From contig JADZCA010000079.1 of assembly GCA_020851795.1 (NCBI GenBank), forward strand, positions 1 through 48,520: a stretch of 48,520 bases of DNA. Reading direction: 5' to 3'. The notes beneath the pieces are model-generated. The model was not told where the DNA came from and did no database searches. It saw nothing but the letters and a program-made list of their open reading frames with translations. Every line of letters begins with the position of its first letter. The stretch's first letter is position 1. The translations under genes were made by a program, and so were the position numbers. The stretch comes from Planctomycetota bacterium (lineage in GTDB: Bacteria > Planctomycetota > PLA2 > JAEUHO01). Positions 30,831-40,363 of the stretch are shown piece after piece.

Positions 30831-32312
30831 CTACTTCTTCCGGCCCCTGCCCTCGGCGAGCGACTCGAGGACCGCGGTGACCTCGGGGTCCTTGTCCACG
30901 GTGTCCACCTGCGTGACGCGGACGATGAAGTAGACGTTGTTGTCCGTCGAGCACCGGAACGCCCACGAGCGGTAGCGGACCTCCGCGCCGTCGTCGCGGG
31001 TGCCCGCGAGCTCGAAGCCCTTGTTGACGGCCATCGCCTTGGAGAGGCGCCCCGGCGCCGTCGTCTCGCGGCGGACCTTCGTGAGCTTGCTCTTGAGCGT
31101 CTTCAAGTCGTCCTTGAGCATCCCGCCCATGCTGTCGCCGTCGAGCTCCTTGCCGTCGCTCGTCGTGTAGTTGGAGTCCGTCTCGTAGCGGTAGGCGGTC
31201 ACGCTCGCCGCGCCACCGGACGGCCCGTCGGCCCGCACGAGCGAGAGCTCGACGTCGCCCTCGACCCGCGCGATCGTCCACTCCGTGGCGAGCGGGATCT
31301 CGGCGGAGAGCTGGTTGTTGACGCCGGTGAGGCGCTCCGTCCGATAGTCGGCCTTCGTGGCGAGGCCCGCGCGCCGGGCCGCGGTGACGCCGCGGTTGTA
31401 GCGGGACGCGAGCGCCATGTCGGAGGCCGGGATCGCGTCCTTGGCCGAGAGCGCGGCCAGCACGGGCAGGAGCACCGCCTCGGCCTCCTTGGGCGAGCTG
31501 CGCGCGAGCCGGATCCCGCGCTCGAGGTCGAGCTGGAGCAGGAGGCGCTTGGCCGCCGGGTCGCTCGCCCGGGTCTTCGCGACCGCGGAGAGCTCGCCGG
31601 CCGCCCACGCCTCGAGCGCGGTGTCCGCCTTCGTCCCGGCCACGATCACCGCGGGCAGCAGGATCGCGCGCCACTCGTCGAGCGAGAGCGGCACCTTCGC
31701 CTCGGCCAGGTGGAGGTCGGCGACGGCCGCCTTGAGCGCGTCCGCCTGGTCGAGCTCGCCCTCGAGCATCGTCCAGACCGGCGTCAGCGCGCGGCCCATC
31801 GCGCGGGCCGCCTCCGACTCCGGCGTCTTCTCGCGACGCGTGCCGAGCAGCTTCGTCATGGTCCCGAGCCCTGCCGCGAGGAACGCGCCCTGCTTCTCGG
31901 AGACGGCGCGGACCTTCTGCAGCGAGGTGAGCGCGGCGCGCGTGATCTTGAGCGCCGACGCCGGGCGCAGCGCGAAGCCGAGGGGACGGTCCTTCTCCGC
32001 GAGCGCGCGCATCACGGGCAGCACTTCGCCTCGTGCGAGCGCGACGACACAGCGCCGTTCGACCTCCGACCACGTCGCGTCGGAGACGTCCACGTCCTTC
32101 GCGTGGTCCTCGAGCCCGCCCTCGCCGAGCTCGGGCACCTCCGGCGGCTCGGGCACGTCGGGCCCGTCCGGCATCTCGTCGTCCCCGCCTCCTTCTTCGG
32201 GCGGCGGGTCCTCCGCGCGGGCCGCGCGCGGCGCGGCCCCGAGCGCGAGCGCCACCGCGAGCAGGCCCGCGAGCCAGGTCCACCGCCCCCACGTAAAGAT
32301 CCCGATGTGCAT
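30831..32312 (-). CDS. Exported protein of unknown function
   Basis: A protein of 493 aa. GGAGGG lies 5 nt before the ATG at 32312. The signal peptide is clear (MHIGIFTWGRWTWLAGLLAVALALGAAPRAARAED). An acidic Pro-rich linker (PPPEEGGGDDEMPDGPDVPEPPEVPE) follows. The body is a helical region (about residues 75-310) and a C-terminal beta domain (about 330-493) with EWTIARVEGDVELSLVRA and YRSWAFRCSTDNNVYFIVRVTQ. No known motif is visible. It is likely periplasmic. TATCCT at 32341-32346 is the likely -10. Confidence 0.75.
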   Translation of the reverse strand: MHIGIFTWGRWTWLAGLLAVALALGAAPRAARAEDPPPEEGGGDDEMPDGPDVPEPPEVPELGEGGLEDHAKDVDVSDATWSEVERRCVVALARGEVLPVMRALAEKDRPLGFALRPASALKITRAALTSLQKVRAVSEKQGAFLAAGLGTMTKLLGTRREKTPESEAARAMGRALTPVWTMLEGELDQADALKAAVADLHLAEAKVPLSLDEWRAILLPAVIVAGTKADTALEAWAAGELSAVAKTRASDPAAKRLLLQLDLERGIRLARSSPKEAEAVLLPVLAALSAKDAIPASDMALASRYNRGVTAARRAGLATKADYRTERLTGVNNQLSAEIPLATEWTIARVEGDVELSLVRADGPSGGAASVTAYRYETDSNYTTSDGKELDGDSMGGMLKDDLKTLKSKLTKVRRETTAPGRLSKAMAVNKGFELAGTRDDGAEVRYRSWAFRCSTDNNVYFIVRVTQVDTVDKDPEVTAVLESLAEGRGRKK

Positions 32313-32340
32313 CGGCGCCCTCCGCCCTTCGGACGGCCTG

Positions 32341-32346
32341 AGGATA
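32341..32346 (-). promoter_or_regulatory. Candidate -10 TATCCT
   Basis: On the minus strand TATCCT would start a leader of about 22 nt that carries GGAGGG before ATG 32312. Confidence 0.4.
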
Positions 32347-32644
32347 GACGAAACCGACGATCGCAGACGCCCCGCCGACCTTCTCGCCCCCCGGCGCGCG
32401 CGGGACTCCGCGGCATGCCGCGTGGGGATCGGTCCGCACCCGTGGGGGACGTCGCGCATCGGCGCTGCATCGGAGACGTTGCGCGCTGCGGGCGTCGCGG
32501 GGAGCTCCCCGCGACACCGGCGACGGCTGCGGACCGCCACGGCGCGCGGAGGCGCCCGCCGAGGCCGCCGGCGCCGGTCTCGCCACGGGGCCCGCGCCCC
32601 GGAAGACGGTCGGTCCGCCGCAGGACAGGCGCTTGCGGCCCGAC

Positions 32645-32650
32645 TACGAT
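32645..32650 (+). promoter_or_regulatory. Candidate -10 TACGAT for citrate synthase
   Basis: TACGAT would start a leader of about 42 nt carrying GGAGGG before ATG 32699. The leader begins with a small hairpin. Confidence 0.45.
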
Positions 32651-32698
32651 CCCCCGGCACGCGCCGTGCTACGGCCCGCGAACCGCACGGAGGGTTTC

Positions 32699-34003
<1,305 letters not shown>

Positions 34004-34030
34004 GCGCGCCCCCCGTCGCGGTTCCCCGAC

Positions 34031-34062
34031 GCCCCGGACGGCCCCGCCGTCCGGGGCGTCTT
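34031..34062 (+). terminator. Rho-independent-like terminator of gltA
   Basis: An 11-bp perfect stem, GCCCCGGACGG (34031-34041) with CCGTCCGGGGC (34047-34057), encloses a CCCCG loop and is followed by GTCTTCGTTC. It starts 28 bp after the stop. Confidence 0.7.
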
Positions 34063-34172
34063 CGTTCCCGCCGCGGTCGGTGCGCGGTCCGCCAACGAAC
34101 GCGCGCGGCGACCCGTGCAGGTCGCCGCGCGCGAGGAGCCCTCGGGGGGCGGGGGCGAAGTGGCCGCCGGGC

Positions 34173-34850
34173 CTACTTCGCGTCCGGATCGTCCTCCTCC
34201 GGCGGAGGCGGCGGAGGCGGAGCGTCCCCACCGTCCTCCCCCATGCCGGGCGGAGGCGGAGGAGGCGGCGGCGGGGGCGGCGGCTTCCCGCCGTCGCCCA
34301 TGCCGGGAGGCGGGGGCGGCGGAGGAGGAGGCGGCGGCTTCCCGTCCTTGCCCTTGGGCGGCGGCTTGCCCGGGGGCGGGGGCGGCGGAGGCGGCGGCTT
34401 GTTGCCGTCCTCGTCCTCGCCCTCCTCGGGCGGAGGCGGAGGCGGCGGCTTCGGCGGCTTCTCGCCGTCCTCACCCTCCTCGGGCGGCGGGGGCGGCGGC
34501 GGGCAGTCCCCGTCCATCGCCGGCTTCTCACCCTCCGGCGGCGGCGGGGGCGGAGGAGGCGGCGGCTGGTCGCCGTCCATCGCCGGCTTGTCGCCGGGAG
34601 GCGGAGGCGGCGGCTTGTCCTTCTTCGGCGGCGGAGGCGGCGGCTTCTTGCCCCCCCCACCACCGGCCCCACCGCCGCCGCCCCCACCTCCGCCCCCGCC
34701 GCGCGCGTACGCGGGCGAGGCGCCGAAGATCGAGAGGTCGTCGACGAAGAGGCCGGAGAGCGCGAGGCCCGCGGCGATCGTGGCCGCGCCGGCCCAGCCG
34801 AGCCGCGTCGTGCGGGCGGGCCGCGCGTCGGCGTCGAGGCGCTGCGTCAT
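34173..34850 (-). CDS. Exported Gly/Pro-rich low-complexity protein
   Basis: A protein of 225 aa. AGGAGT precedes the ATG at 34850. The N-terminus has an RTTRLGWAGAATIAAGLALSGL-type signal or anchor, with a possible signal cleavage near ASPAYA-RGGG. A Gly run follows, then about 160 residues of Pro runs (8-12 Pro) separated by acidic or Gly-Met elements (EEGEDGEKPP, PGMGEDGGD, GDKPAMDGD). The repeats show no fold and suggest a stiff, extended linker or wall-spanning protein. It diverges from the two-component system, and the ATGAGA repeats between them suggest control by that regulator. Confidence 0.7.
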   Translation of the reverse strand: MTQRLDADARPARTTRLGWAGAATIAAGLALSGLFVDDLSIFGASPAYARGGGGGGGGGGGAGGGGGKKPPPPPPKKDKPPPPPPGDKPAMDGDQPPPPPPPPPPEGEKPAMDGDCPPPPPPPEEGEDGEKPPKPPPPPPPEEGEDEDGNKPPPPPPPPPGKPPPKGKDGKPPPPPPPPPPPGMGDGGKPPPPPPPPPPPPGMGEDGGDAPPPPPPPEEDDPDAK

Positions 34851-34913
34851 GATGGACTCCTGCGGCGCAAGGGCGTCCTGCCCCACGCACGCCGGGAAGA
34901 CTACGAGACGACG

Positions 34914-34953
34914 ATGAGACGCGCGTGATCGTCGCATGAGAGCGTGTCTCATG
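34914..34953. promoter_or_regulatory. Candidate operator for the OmpR-type regulator
   Basis: ATGAGA occurs at 34914 and again at 34936, exactly 22 bp apart, and CATGAGA-GCGTG-TCTCATG (34935-34953) is a perfect 7-bp inverted repeat. The spacing of two helical turns fits OmpR/PhoB-type tandem sites. It lies between the Pro-rich gene (leftward; -10 TAGTCT at 34898-34903) and the regulator (rightward). Confidence 0.5.
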
Positions 34954-35006
34954 TCCCGCGGCTTCAATGCCGGTCCCCCGCGACCCGGGGGCTCCCCGGA
35001 GGTCCC

Positions 35007-35687
35007 GTGCGCATCCTGATCGTCGAGGACGACGCCCGCTTCGCCAGCGTGCTCGAGCGCGCGGTGGCGGAGGCGGGCTGGACCTCCGAGACCGCCCGGG
35101 ACGGCATCGAAGGCGAGCACCTGCTCCGGACGGGAGGGGGCGACGCCGCGATCCTCGACCTCGGCCTCCCCGGCAAGAGCGGCCTCGCGCTGCTTCGCCA
35201 GCTGCGGGCGAGCGGCTCGAAGCTGCCGGTGCTCGTGCTGACCGGACGCGACGCCGTCGAGGACCGCGTCGCGGGCCTCGACGCGGGGGCGGACGACTAC
35301 GTCGTCAAGCCGTGCGCGCTCGCCGAGCTGCTCGCCCGCCTGCGGGCGCTGCTGCGTCGCGGGGGCGGCACGGGCCCCGTGCTCCGCTACGCCGACGTCG
35401 AGCTCGACCCCGCCCGCGGCGCGGCGACGCGCGCGGGCAAGCGCCTCGAGCTGCGCCCGCGCGAGTACGCGCTGCTCGAGTTCCTGCTGCGCCACCCCGA
35501 AGAGGTCCTGACGCGGGGCCGCATCTACGAGCACGTGTGGGAGCACGACTACGACGGGCTCTCCAACGTGCTCGAGGTCTACGTCGGCTACCTGCGCAAC
35601 AAGCTCGAGGCGCACGGCGAGCGCCTGATCCACACGGTGCGCGGGCGCGGGTACGTGCTGCGGCGCGAGCCCGAGGCCACGCCGTGA
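35007..35687 (+). CDS. OmpR/PhoB-family response regulator
   Basis: A protein of 226 aa. GGAGG (34998-35002) fixes GTG 35007 as the start. The receiver domain (1-115) has the acidic pocket (VEDD), phosphoacceptor Asp51 (AILDLGLPG) and Lys101 (VVKPCA). A winged-helix C-terminal domain follows (about 130-222) with LRPREYALLEFLLRHPEEVLTR, HVWEHDYDGLSNVLEVYVGYLRNKL and the wing RLIHTVRGRGYVL. It is activated by phosphorylation and binds DNA. Its GTGA overlap with the kinase gene couples the two. The signal is unknown. Confidence 0.93.
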   Translation: MRILIVEDDARFASVLERAVAEAGWTSETARDGIEGEHLLRTGGGDAAILDLGLPGKSGLALLRQLRASGSKLPVLVLTGRDAVEDRVAGLDAGADDYVVKPCALAELLARLRALLRRGGGTGPVLRYADVELDPARGAATRAGKRLELRPREYALLEFLLRHPEEVLTRGRIYEHVWEHDYDGLSNVLEVYVGYLRNKLEAHGERLIHTVRGRGYVLRREPEATP

Positions 35688-37306
35688 CGCTGCGCGCGCG
35701 CTTCTCGCTGTTCACGTCGGCGCTGCTGACGGTGGTGCTCGTGGCGGCGGGCGTGGTGCTCGAGCGCATCGAGAGCGCGCGCGTGGACCGCGAGCTCGAG
35801 CGCCGCGCCGTCGAGCTCGCGCGAGGGGTCGCGGTCGAGCGCACCGCGCGCCGCCCCGACCCGCCGCCGGGCGCGCCGCTCCCGCCGGACGACGACACGG
35901 GCCCGCGCCCGCCGGGCGCCCCGCCCCCGCGCGACGACGGCGACCCGCCGCGCGCGGCGACGCCCCGCGACGACGCGGCGGCACCGGGCGGCGCGGCCTC
36001 GTCCGCGGGGCCGGCCATGGGCGACGTGCGGGCCCTGCGCGACGAACCCGACGGCGCGCACGCCGAGACCTTCCTCCTCCAGATGCCGCCCCGCGACGCT
36101 CCCGAGACCGTCGGGCTCCTGCTCGCGCACGGCGCGACGGGGCCGTCGCGGCTCACCAAGGCCGACGCCGACCGCTTCGCGGCGCAGCCGCCCGAGGCCG
36201 TCGCGCGCTTCGCGCAGGGCGAGCGGACCTTCGTGGTGGCGACGCACCAGCCGCCCCCGCGCGGGGGCCCGCCGTGGCGCCGCGAGGGCCCCGGGCCGCC
36301 CGAGGGGCGCGGCCCGCGCGCCCCCGCGCGGCTCGTGGCGGTCGCGTTCCTCGACGCGACGCGCGCCGCGGAGGCGCACGCGGCCCGCGTCACGCGCGGC
36401 GCGGTGGTGGGCGCGGTCGCGGTGGCGCTCGGCGCGCTGCTCTCGTTCCTGCTCGCGGGCCGCATGCTCCGGCCGGTGCGGGTCGCGGCCGCGGCGGCGG
36501 AGGCGATCGAGCGCCCCGAGCAGCGCCTGCCCGCCCCCGCCTCCGCCGACGAGCTCGGGCGGCTCGTCGCCGTGCTCAACGGCATGCTCGCCCGCCTCGA
36601 GGCCTCGTCGGAGCGCGAGCGTCGTTTCCTCGCGACCGCGTCGCACGAGCTGCGGCGGCCGTTGACCGCGCTGCTCGGCGAGCTCGAGCTCGCGACGGCG
36701 CCCGGCCGCGGCGCGGACGCGGTGCGCGCGTCGGCGGTGCTCGCGCTCGAGGACGCGCGGTCCATGCGTCGCCTCGTCGAGGACCTGCTCCACCACGCCC
36801 GCGCGCGGGCGGGCGCCCTGCGCCTCGTCGAGGGCGAGGTGGACCTCGGCGACCTCGTCGCGGAGGCGGTCGCGCGCAGCGAGCGCACGACGGGTGCCGC
36901 CGGCCGGACGACGGTCGAGCCGATGCCTGCCGTGACGCTGAGCGTGGACGTGGACGCGCTGCGTCAGGTCCTCGAGAACCTGCTCGTCAACGCCGCGACG
37001 CACGGCGGGCTCGACGTGCGCGTGACCGTCCGCGCGACGGCGAGCGCGTCGGGGCTCGTCCTCGCCGTCGAGGACGACGGCCCGGGCGTGCCGCCCGAGG
37101 AGGCCGCGCGCGTCTTCGAGCCGTTCGGCCGCGGCGACCGCGCCCGCGCGGTGCCCGGCTTCGGGCTCGGGCTCGCGATCGCGCGCGACCTCGTCACCGC
37201 CCACGGCGGCACGATCGCCGTCGAGTCGCCGGTCCGCCCGGGCGACGCCCGCCCCGGGACGCGCTTCCTCGTCCGCGTGCCGGCGTCGCGCGTGCGCGCC
37301 GGGTGA
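35684..37306 (+). CDS. Membrane histidine kinase
   Basis: A protein of 540 aa whose GTG overlaps the regulator stop by 4 bp. TM helices lie at about 7-27 and 238-258. Between them is a periplasmic sensor of about 210 residues, mostly Pro/Ala/Asp-rich and of low complexity (PPPDDDTGPRPPGAPP, PPPRGGPPWRREGPGPPEGRGPR). HAMP (about 259-310) and the H-box ATASHELRRPLTAL with His321 follow. The N-box (LENLLVNAATHG), G1 (DDGPGV) and G2 (GFGLGLAIA) are all present, so the kinase should be active. The sensor domain is unusual for its Pro content. It ends convergently 13 bp from the next gene. Confidence 0.93.
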   Translation: MTLRARFSLFTSALLTVVLVAAGVVLERIESARVDRELERRAVELARGVAVERTARRPDPPPGAPLPPDDDTGPRPPGAPPPRDDGDPPRAATPRDDAAAPGGAASSAGPAMGDVRALRDEPDGAHAETFLLQMPPRDAPETVGLLLAHGATGPSRLTKADADRFAAQPPEAVARFAQGERTFVVATHQPPPRGGPPWRREGPGPPEGRGPRAPARLVAVAFLDATRAAEAHAARVTRGAVVGAVAVALGALLSFLLAGRMLRPVRVAAAAAEAIERPEQRLPAPASADELGRLVAVLNGMLARLEASSERERRFLATASHELRRPLTALLGELELATAPGRGADAVRASAVLALEDARSMRRLVEDLLHHARARAGALRLVEGEVDLGDLVAEAVARSERTTGAAGRTTVEPMPAVTLSVDVDALRQVLENLLVNAATHGGLDVRVTVRATASASGLVLAVEDDGPGVPPEEAARVFEPFGRGDRARAVPGFGLGLAIARDLVTAHGGTIAVESPVRPGDARPGTRFLVRVPASRVRAG

Positions 37307-37319
37307 GGACGGCGCGCGA

Positions 37320-37628
37320 CTACTTGGCCGCGCTCGGACGGCGGCGCGCCGGTGGCGCACACGTCGCCCCGGGAGCCACGACCACCGGAACGCCCGCGAA
37401 CTCGAGGAGTTCCTGCGCGATCCACTGGATGGACGAACTTGCCCGTCCGCCGCAAGGGTAGACACCTGCGAGTTTGGCGATCTCGTCGGCGACTCGACGC
37501 GCCGTAGGGTCCTCGATGCTGTCCGCGACCTCGCGGATGTCCCCCGCCGCGGCACCTCCGCGCCTCGACGCCGACGCGATGTAGCTCAGGCGGCTGGCGT
37601 CGGCAGGATGGAACTCGAACGTCCGCAT
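37320..37628 (-). CDS. Small protein of unknown function
   Basis: A protein of 102 aa (MRTFEFHPADASRLSYIASASRRGG...). It follows the nitrilase gene by 9 bp on the same strand. No Shine-Dalgarno is visible; TAAACT (37640-37635) ends six bases before the ATG, but its TAA is also the stop codon of the nitrilase gene, so the hexamer may be chance. The middle part (EDPTARRVADEIAKLAGVY) looks helical. No TM segment or signal peptide is present. Its strand and close spacing support joint expression with the nitrilase and phosphatase genes. Confidence 0.55.
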   Translation of the reverse strand: MRTFEFHPADASRLSYIASASRRGGAAAGDIREVADSIEDPTARRVADEIAKLAGVYPCGGRASSSIQWIAQELLEFAGVPVVVAPGATCAPPARRRPSAAK

Positions 37629-37637
37629 GACGGCAGT

Positions 37638-39434
37638 TTACACCCGAGGACGCCGCCCGGCCGCCGGCTCATCGCCCGGCGGGCGGGTTCGGACGGGGAA
37701 CGACCCCGCGTAGGTGAGGCAGCCCGTCCGGCCGTCGTCGGTCCGACCGTCCGCCGTGTGCTCGACCGAGAGCTCGTTCGCCAGCGAGAGCACGATCCCG
37801 TCGTGCTCCTCGGGAAGCTCCAGCACCACGGCACCCCGAACGGGGTCGCGCCACAACCCCACGACCCGCGACGGGCGGCAACCCGGCGGGACGCAGCGGC
37901 TCGCCATCCCGAGGCTCGTCAACGTCAGCACCGACGACCCGGGATCGTCGGCCAGCACCGATGCATACCGGGCGCTCCAGCGGTCGCGGAGCTGGGGCCC
38001 GTCGGCAAGGAGCGCGACGACGAGATTGGGCCCGACCGAGCGTACGACGTCCGCCGTCGGGTCCTGCCGCGCGAGGTCCTCGCAGATCAGGACGCAGAAC
38101 GCGAGGGTCGGGTCCAGCATCCCGAACCGGATCCGTCGCTCGCCGACCTCGATCGCCTCCCACCACCGCCGCGATGCGGGGAGGCGTCCGGCGAGGCCGT
38201 ACTGTTCGAGCTGCCCCCGGTCGAGGCACCACCGGTGGTGCTTGGGCTGGATGAGGCTCGAGGTGTACGCGTGCGCGCCCACGGTGGCGCCGGCGGCAAT
38301 CACCGCTTGGCTGGCGCCGAGCTTCGTCGCCCCCGGTGCGCGGGCCTCGCCCCCGATCACCACGATGCCCAGGCGCGCCGCGAGGGCCGCGCACGTCCCC
38401 GGCTCGAGCGCGCCCTCCGGGAACACGATGGCGTCGACTCGGTCCGAGACGGCCTCGGCGGCCTCGAGCGCCCGGCGCACGCGGGGCAGTGCGTCGGCGA
38501 GCCCCGAAGCTGCGGACATCGCGAAGTAGCCGAATCCGTCGGGCAGGTGCCCCGCGACGCCGGGGACGTCGGCAAACATCGTCGGGCAGACGCTCAGCGG
38601 CCAAGGCAGGAGCAGGAGGTTGAGCGCACGACGGGCGCGCGGATTCGGGAGCCAGTTCCAGGTGGCCTGGACCGGGGACCGAGGCACGAGCGACAGGTAG
38701 TGCGACAACGAGCGCAGCGTGAGCCCGACGGAGGGCGTGTGCATCTTCGGAAGCACCGCCGCGCGCTCCACCGGCACCTCCCGACAGAGCGACCGGAAAC
38801 CGTTGAGCATCAGCGTGCGCGCCGCGTGGTCGGCGAACGTCCGCTTGCTGCCGGGCGACGTGCTGTCGTCGGGCGCGAGCCACGACGGGAGATTTCCGGC
38901 CGACTGGCTCGCCTCGTCGGCTACGGCGAGCAGGTCGAGGAGCGCGCGGAGCAGCTTCGGGTGACGCGGGAGCTCGGGGATCGCGAGGTCGGCGGCAGCG
39001 ACGACCGAGTCCCACGCGTCCGTCACGCTCGCGTCCAGAGGGTGCACGCTTCGACCGGGCCACTCCGCGTTCGCCGCGCGCCGCCGCCACGCTCGCGCGC
39101 GGAGCTTCGCGCTCGCCGCCCAACGCGACGTCGCGCTCTGCCAAGGCAACGGGTCGGAGTCCTGGGGCGGCCACGCGCCCGACGCCGCGTAGACATAGCC
39201 ACCCGAGTCGCGAAGCAACGTCGCGACGAGGGCGAACGCGTCGGGCGGCCACTCCGGGAACGCCCGCCAACGCGCCCCGGGCCGCAGCGCGCGCAGCACC
39301 TCGCCGACCGTCGCCCCGGTGGCGGCAGCGCCGCCGGGCGGCGAGGCCTCCATCTTCGGTCGCGCCGCCCTGCGCGCGGAAGGCGCCTTCGCGGCACGGA
39401 CCTGCCGCTCGCGTCGTCGCGTCGCCACGGTCAC
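37638..39434 (-). CDS. Nitrilase-superfamily amidohydrolase with long N-terminal region
   Basis: A protein of 598 aa starting at a GTG that overlaps the phosphatase stop (GTGA). Residues 1-265 are not recognised: a basic Ala-rich start, then helical segments. From about residue 270 (RALNLLLLPWPLSV) a CN-hydrolase fold begins. The Glu-Lys-Cys triad of nitrilases is visible: Glu340 (IVFPEGALEPG), Lys398 (LIQPKHHRWCL) and Cys451 (VLICEDL). All three are in order, so hydrolysis of a C-N bond is expected. The substrate is unknown. Nitrilase domains of this kind also occur fused to reverse transcriptases in defence systems, but no RT domain is visible here. The protein is cytoplasmic by appearance. 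Its neighbours are the acid phosphatase upstream and a small unknown gene downstream. Confidence 0.75.
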   Translation of the reverse strand: MTVATRRRERQVRAAKAPSARRAARPKMEASPPGGAAATGATVGEVLRALRPGARWRAFPEWPPDAFALVATLLRDSGGYVYAASGAWPPQDSDPLPWQSATSRWAASAKLRARAWRRRAANAEWPGRSVHPLDASVTDAWDSVVAAADLAIPELPRHPKLLRALLDLLAVADEASQSAGNLPSWLAPDDSTSPGSKRTFADHAARTLMLNGFRSLCREVPVERAAVLPKMHTPSVGLTLRSLSHYLSLVPRSPVQATWNWLPNPRARRALNLLLLPWPLSVCPTMFADVPGVAGHLPDGFGYFAMSAASGLADALPRVRRALEAAEAVSDRVDAIVFPEGALEPGTCAALAARLGIVVIGGEARAPGATKLGASQAVIAAGATVGAHAYTSSLIQPKHHRWCLDRGQLEQYGLAGRLPASRRWWEAIEVGERRIRFGMLDPTLAFCVLICEDLARQDPTADVVRSVGPNLVVALLADGPQLRDRWSARYASVLADDPGSSVLTLTSLGMASRCVPPGCRPSRVVGLWRDPVRGAVVLELPEEHDGIVLSLANELSVEHTADGRTDDGRTGCLTYAGSFPVRTRPPGDEPAAGRRPRV

Positions 39435-40285
39435 TCCCCCGTCCGCAGCGCCGCCGCGGGGTCGGCGCGCACGGCGTCCCACCAGCCGCCGTACATCGCG
39501 TTGCCCAGCACCACCCAGCGCGTCCCGACGCGGGCGCGGTGCGCGAGGAGGACGCGCTCGCGCTCGGCGGCGGGGACCGCCTTCGTGCCGCCGACGAAGT
39601 CGTTGAGGTCGTCGCCGACGAGCAGCACGATGCGGTGCGTGGCCGCGATCGCCCGACGGCGCGGCCCCTTGTCCCACGCGCGGTCCTTCGGGGCCGCCGG
39701 GTCCGTGGGGCGCACGGCCTCGAGCGTCGCCGGCAGGCCGGCGGCGACGAGGTTGTCGTACGTGGCCTGACGCTCGGAGTCCTTGCGGTTGGTGACGTAG
39801 AACACGGCGACGCCGCGGTCCACGGCCTTGCGCAGGAACGAGCGGGCCCCGGGGATCGGCGACGCGGCCCGCTGCTCGCTCCACCGGCCCCACGCGGCCG
39901 AGTCGTAGGCGTCGGACTCCGCCTTCCCGTCGAGCACGGCGCGGAGCAGGCGCGCGTTGTAGGGCGCGTTGTCGAGCACGGTCTCGTCCACGTCGAGGAC
40001 GACCGCGGGCGGCTTGCAGGCGTAGCCGCCCTCCGCCTCCTGCTCGACGTCGGCCGTCCAGCACGGGTCGGCGAGCCCCTCGTCGAGGAGGCGCTCGGCG
40101 AGCCGGTACGCCTGCAGCGCGCAGGCCCGCGTCTCCGACCCAGCCTGCGCGTACACGACCGCGCGGAGCGAGCCCGCGGCGGCGGGCGACGGGCCCGACT
40201 TCTCGGCCTCGCCCGGCCGCGCGGTGGCGAACGCGCCCACCGCCACGCCCACGAGGCCCACCACCCACGAACGCGACGTGCTCAC
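39431..40285 (-). CDS. HAD-superfamily acid phosphatase, e(P4)/class B-like
   Basis: A protein of 284 aa. GTG 40285 is preceded by GGAGGG and by a -10 TATCCT at 40315-40320. The signal peptide (MSTSRSWVVGLVGVAVGAFATARPGEA) has no lipobox Cys, unlike the e(P4) lipoprotein. HAD motif I is DVDETVLDN (Asp98 and Asp100, catalytic). Motif II/III-like FYVTNRK and IVLLVGDDLNDF with the last Asp pair are present, so it should be an active phosphomonoesterase of the periplasm, hydrolysing nucleotides or sugar phosphates. It is coupled to the nitrilase gene by a 4-bp overlap, which may be only operon packing. Confidence 0.85.
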   Translation of the reverse strand: MSTSRSWVVGLVGVAVGAFATARPGEAEKSGPSPAAAGSLRAVVYAQAGSETRACALQAYRLAERLLDEGLADPCWTADVEQEAEGGYACKPPAVVLDVDETVLDNAPYNARLLRAVLDGKAESDAYDSAAWGRWSEQRAASPIPGARSFLRKAVDRGVAVFYVTNRKDSERQATYDNLVAAGLPATLEAVRPTDPAAPKDRAWDKGPRRRAIAATHRIVLLVGDDLNDFVGGTKAVPAAERERVLLAHRARVGTRWVVLGNAMYGGWWDAVRADPAAALRTGE

Positions 40286-40314
40286 GGGAGACCCTCCTCG
40301 ACGGCAGGCCCGCG

Positions 40315-40320
40315 AGGATA
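40315..40320 (-). promoter_or_regulatory. Candidate -10 TATCCT for the phosphatase operon
   Basis: It would start a leader of about 25 nt before GTG 40285. Confidence 0.4.
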
Positions 40321-40363
40321 CCCCTGCGCGCGCCCCCGCGCGACGCGCCGCGCCCCGCGCGGG

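Larger units (their letters stand above)
32313..32698. other. Divergent promoter region (386 bp)
   Basis: It separates the exported-protein gene (leftward) from gltA (rightward). Leftward -10 TATCCT lies at 32341-32346 and rightward -10 TACGAT at 32645-32650. GCACG-CGC-CGTGC (32658-32670) can form a short hairpin at the start of the gltA leader. I see no gene in it. Confidence 0.5.

Noticed and set aside
34080..34928. Plus-strand frames opposite the Pro-rich gene
   Set aside because: Arg-run shadows of the Pro codons; no start signal or motif.
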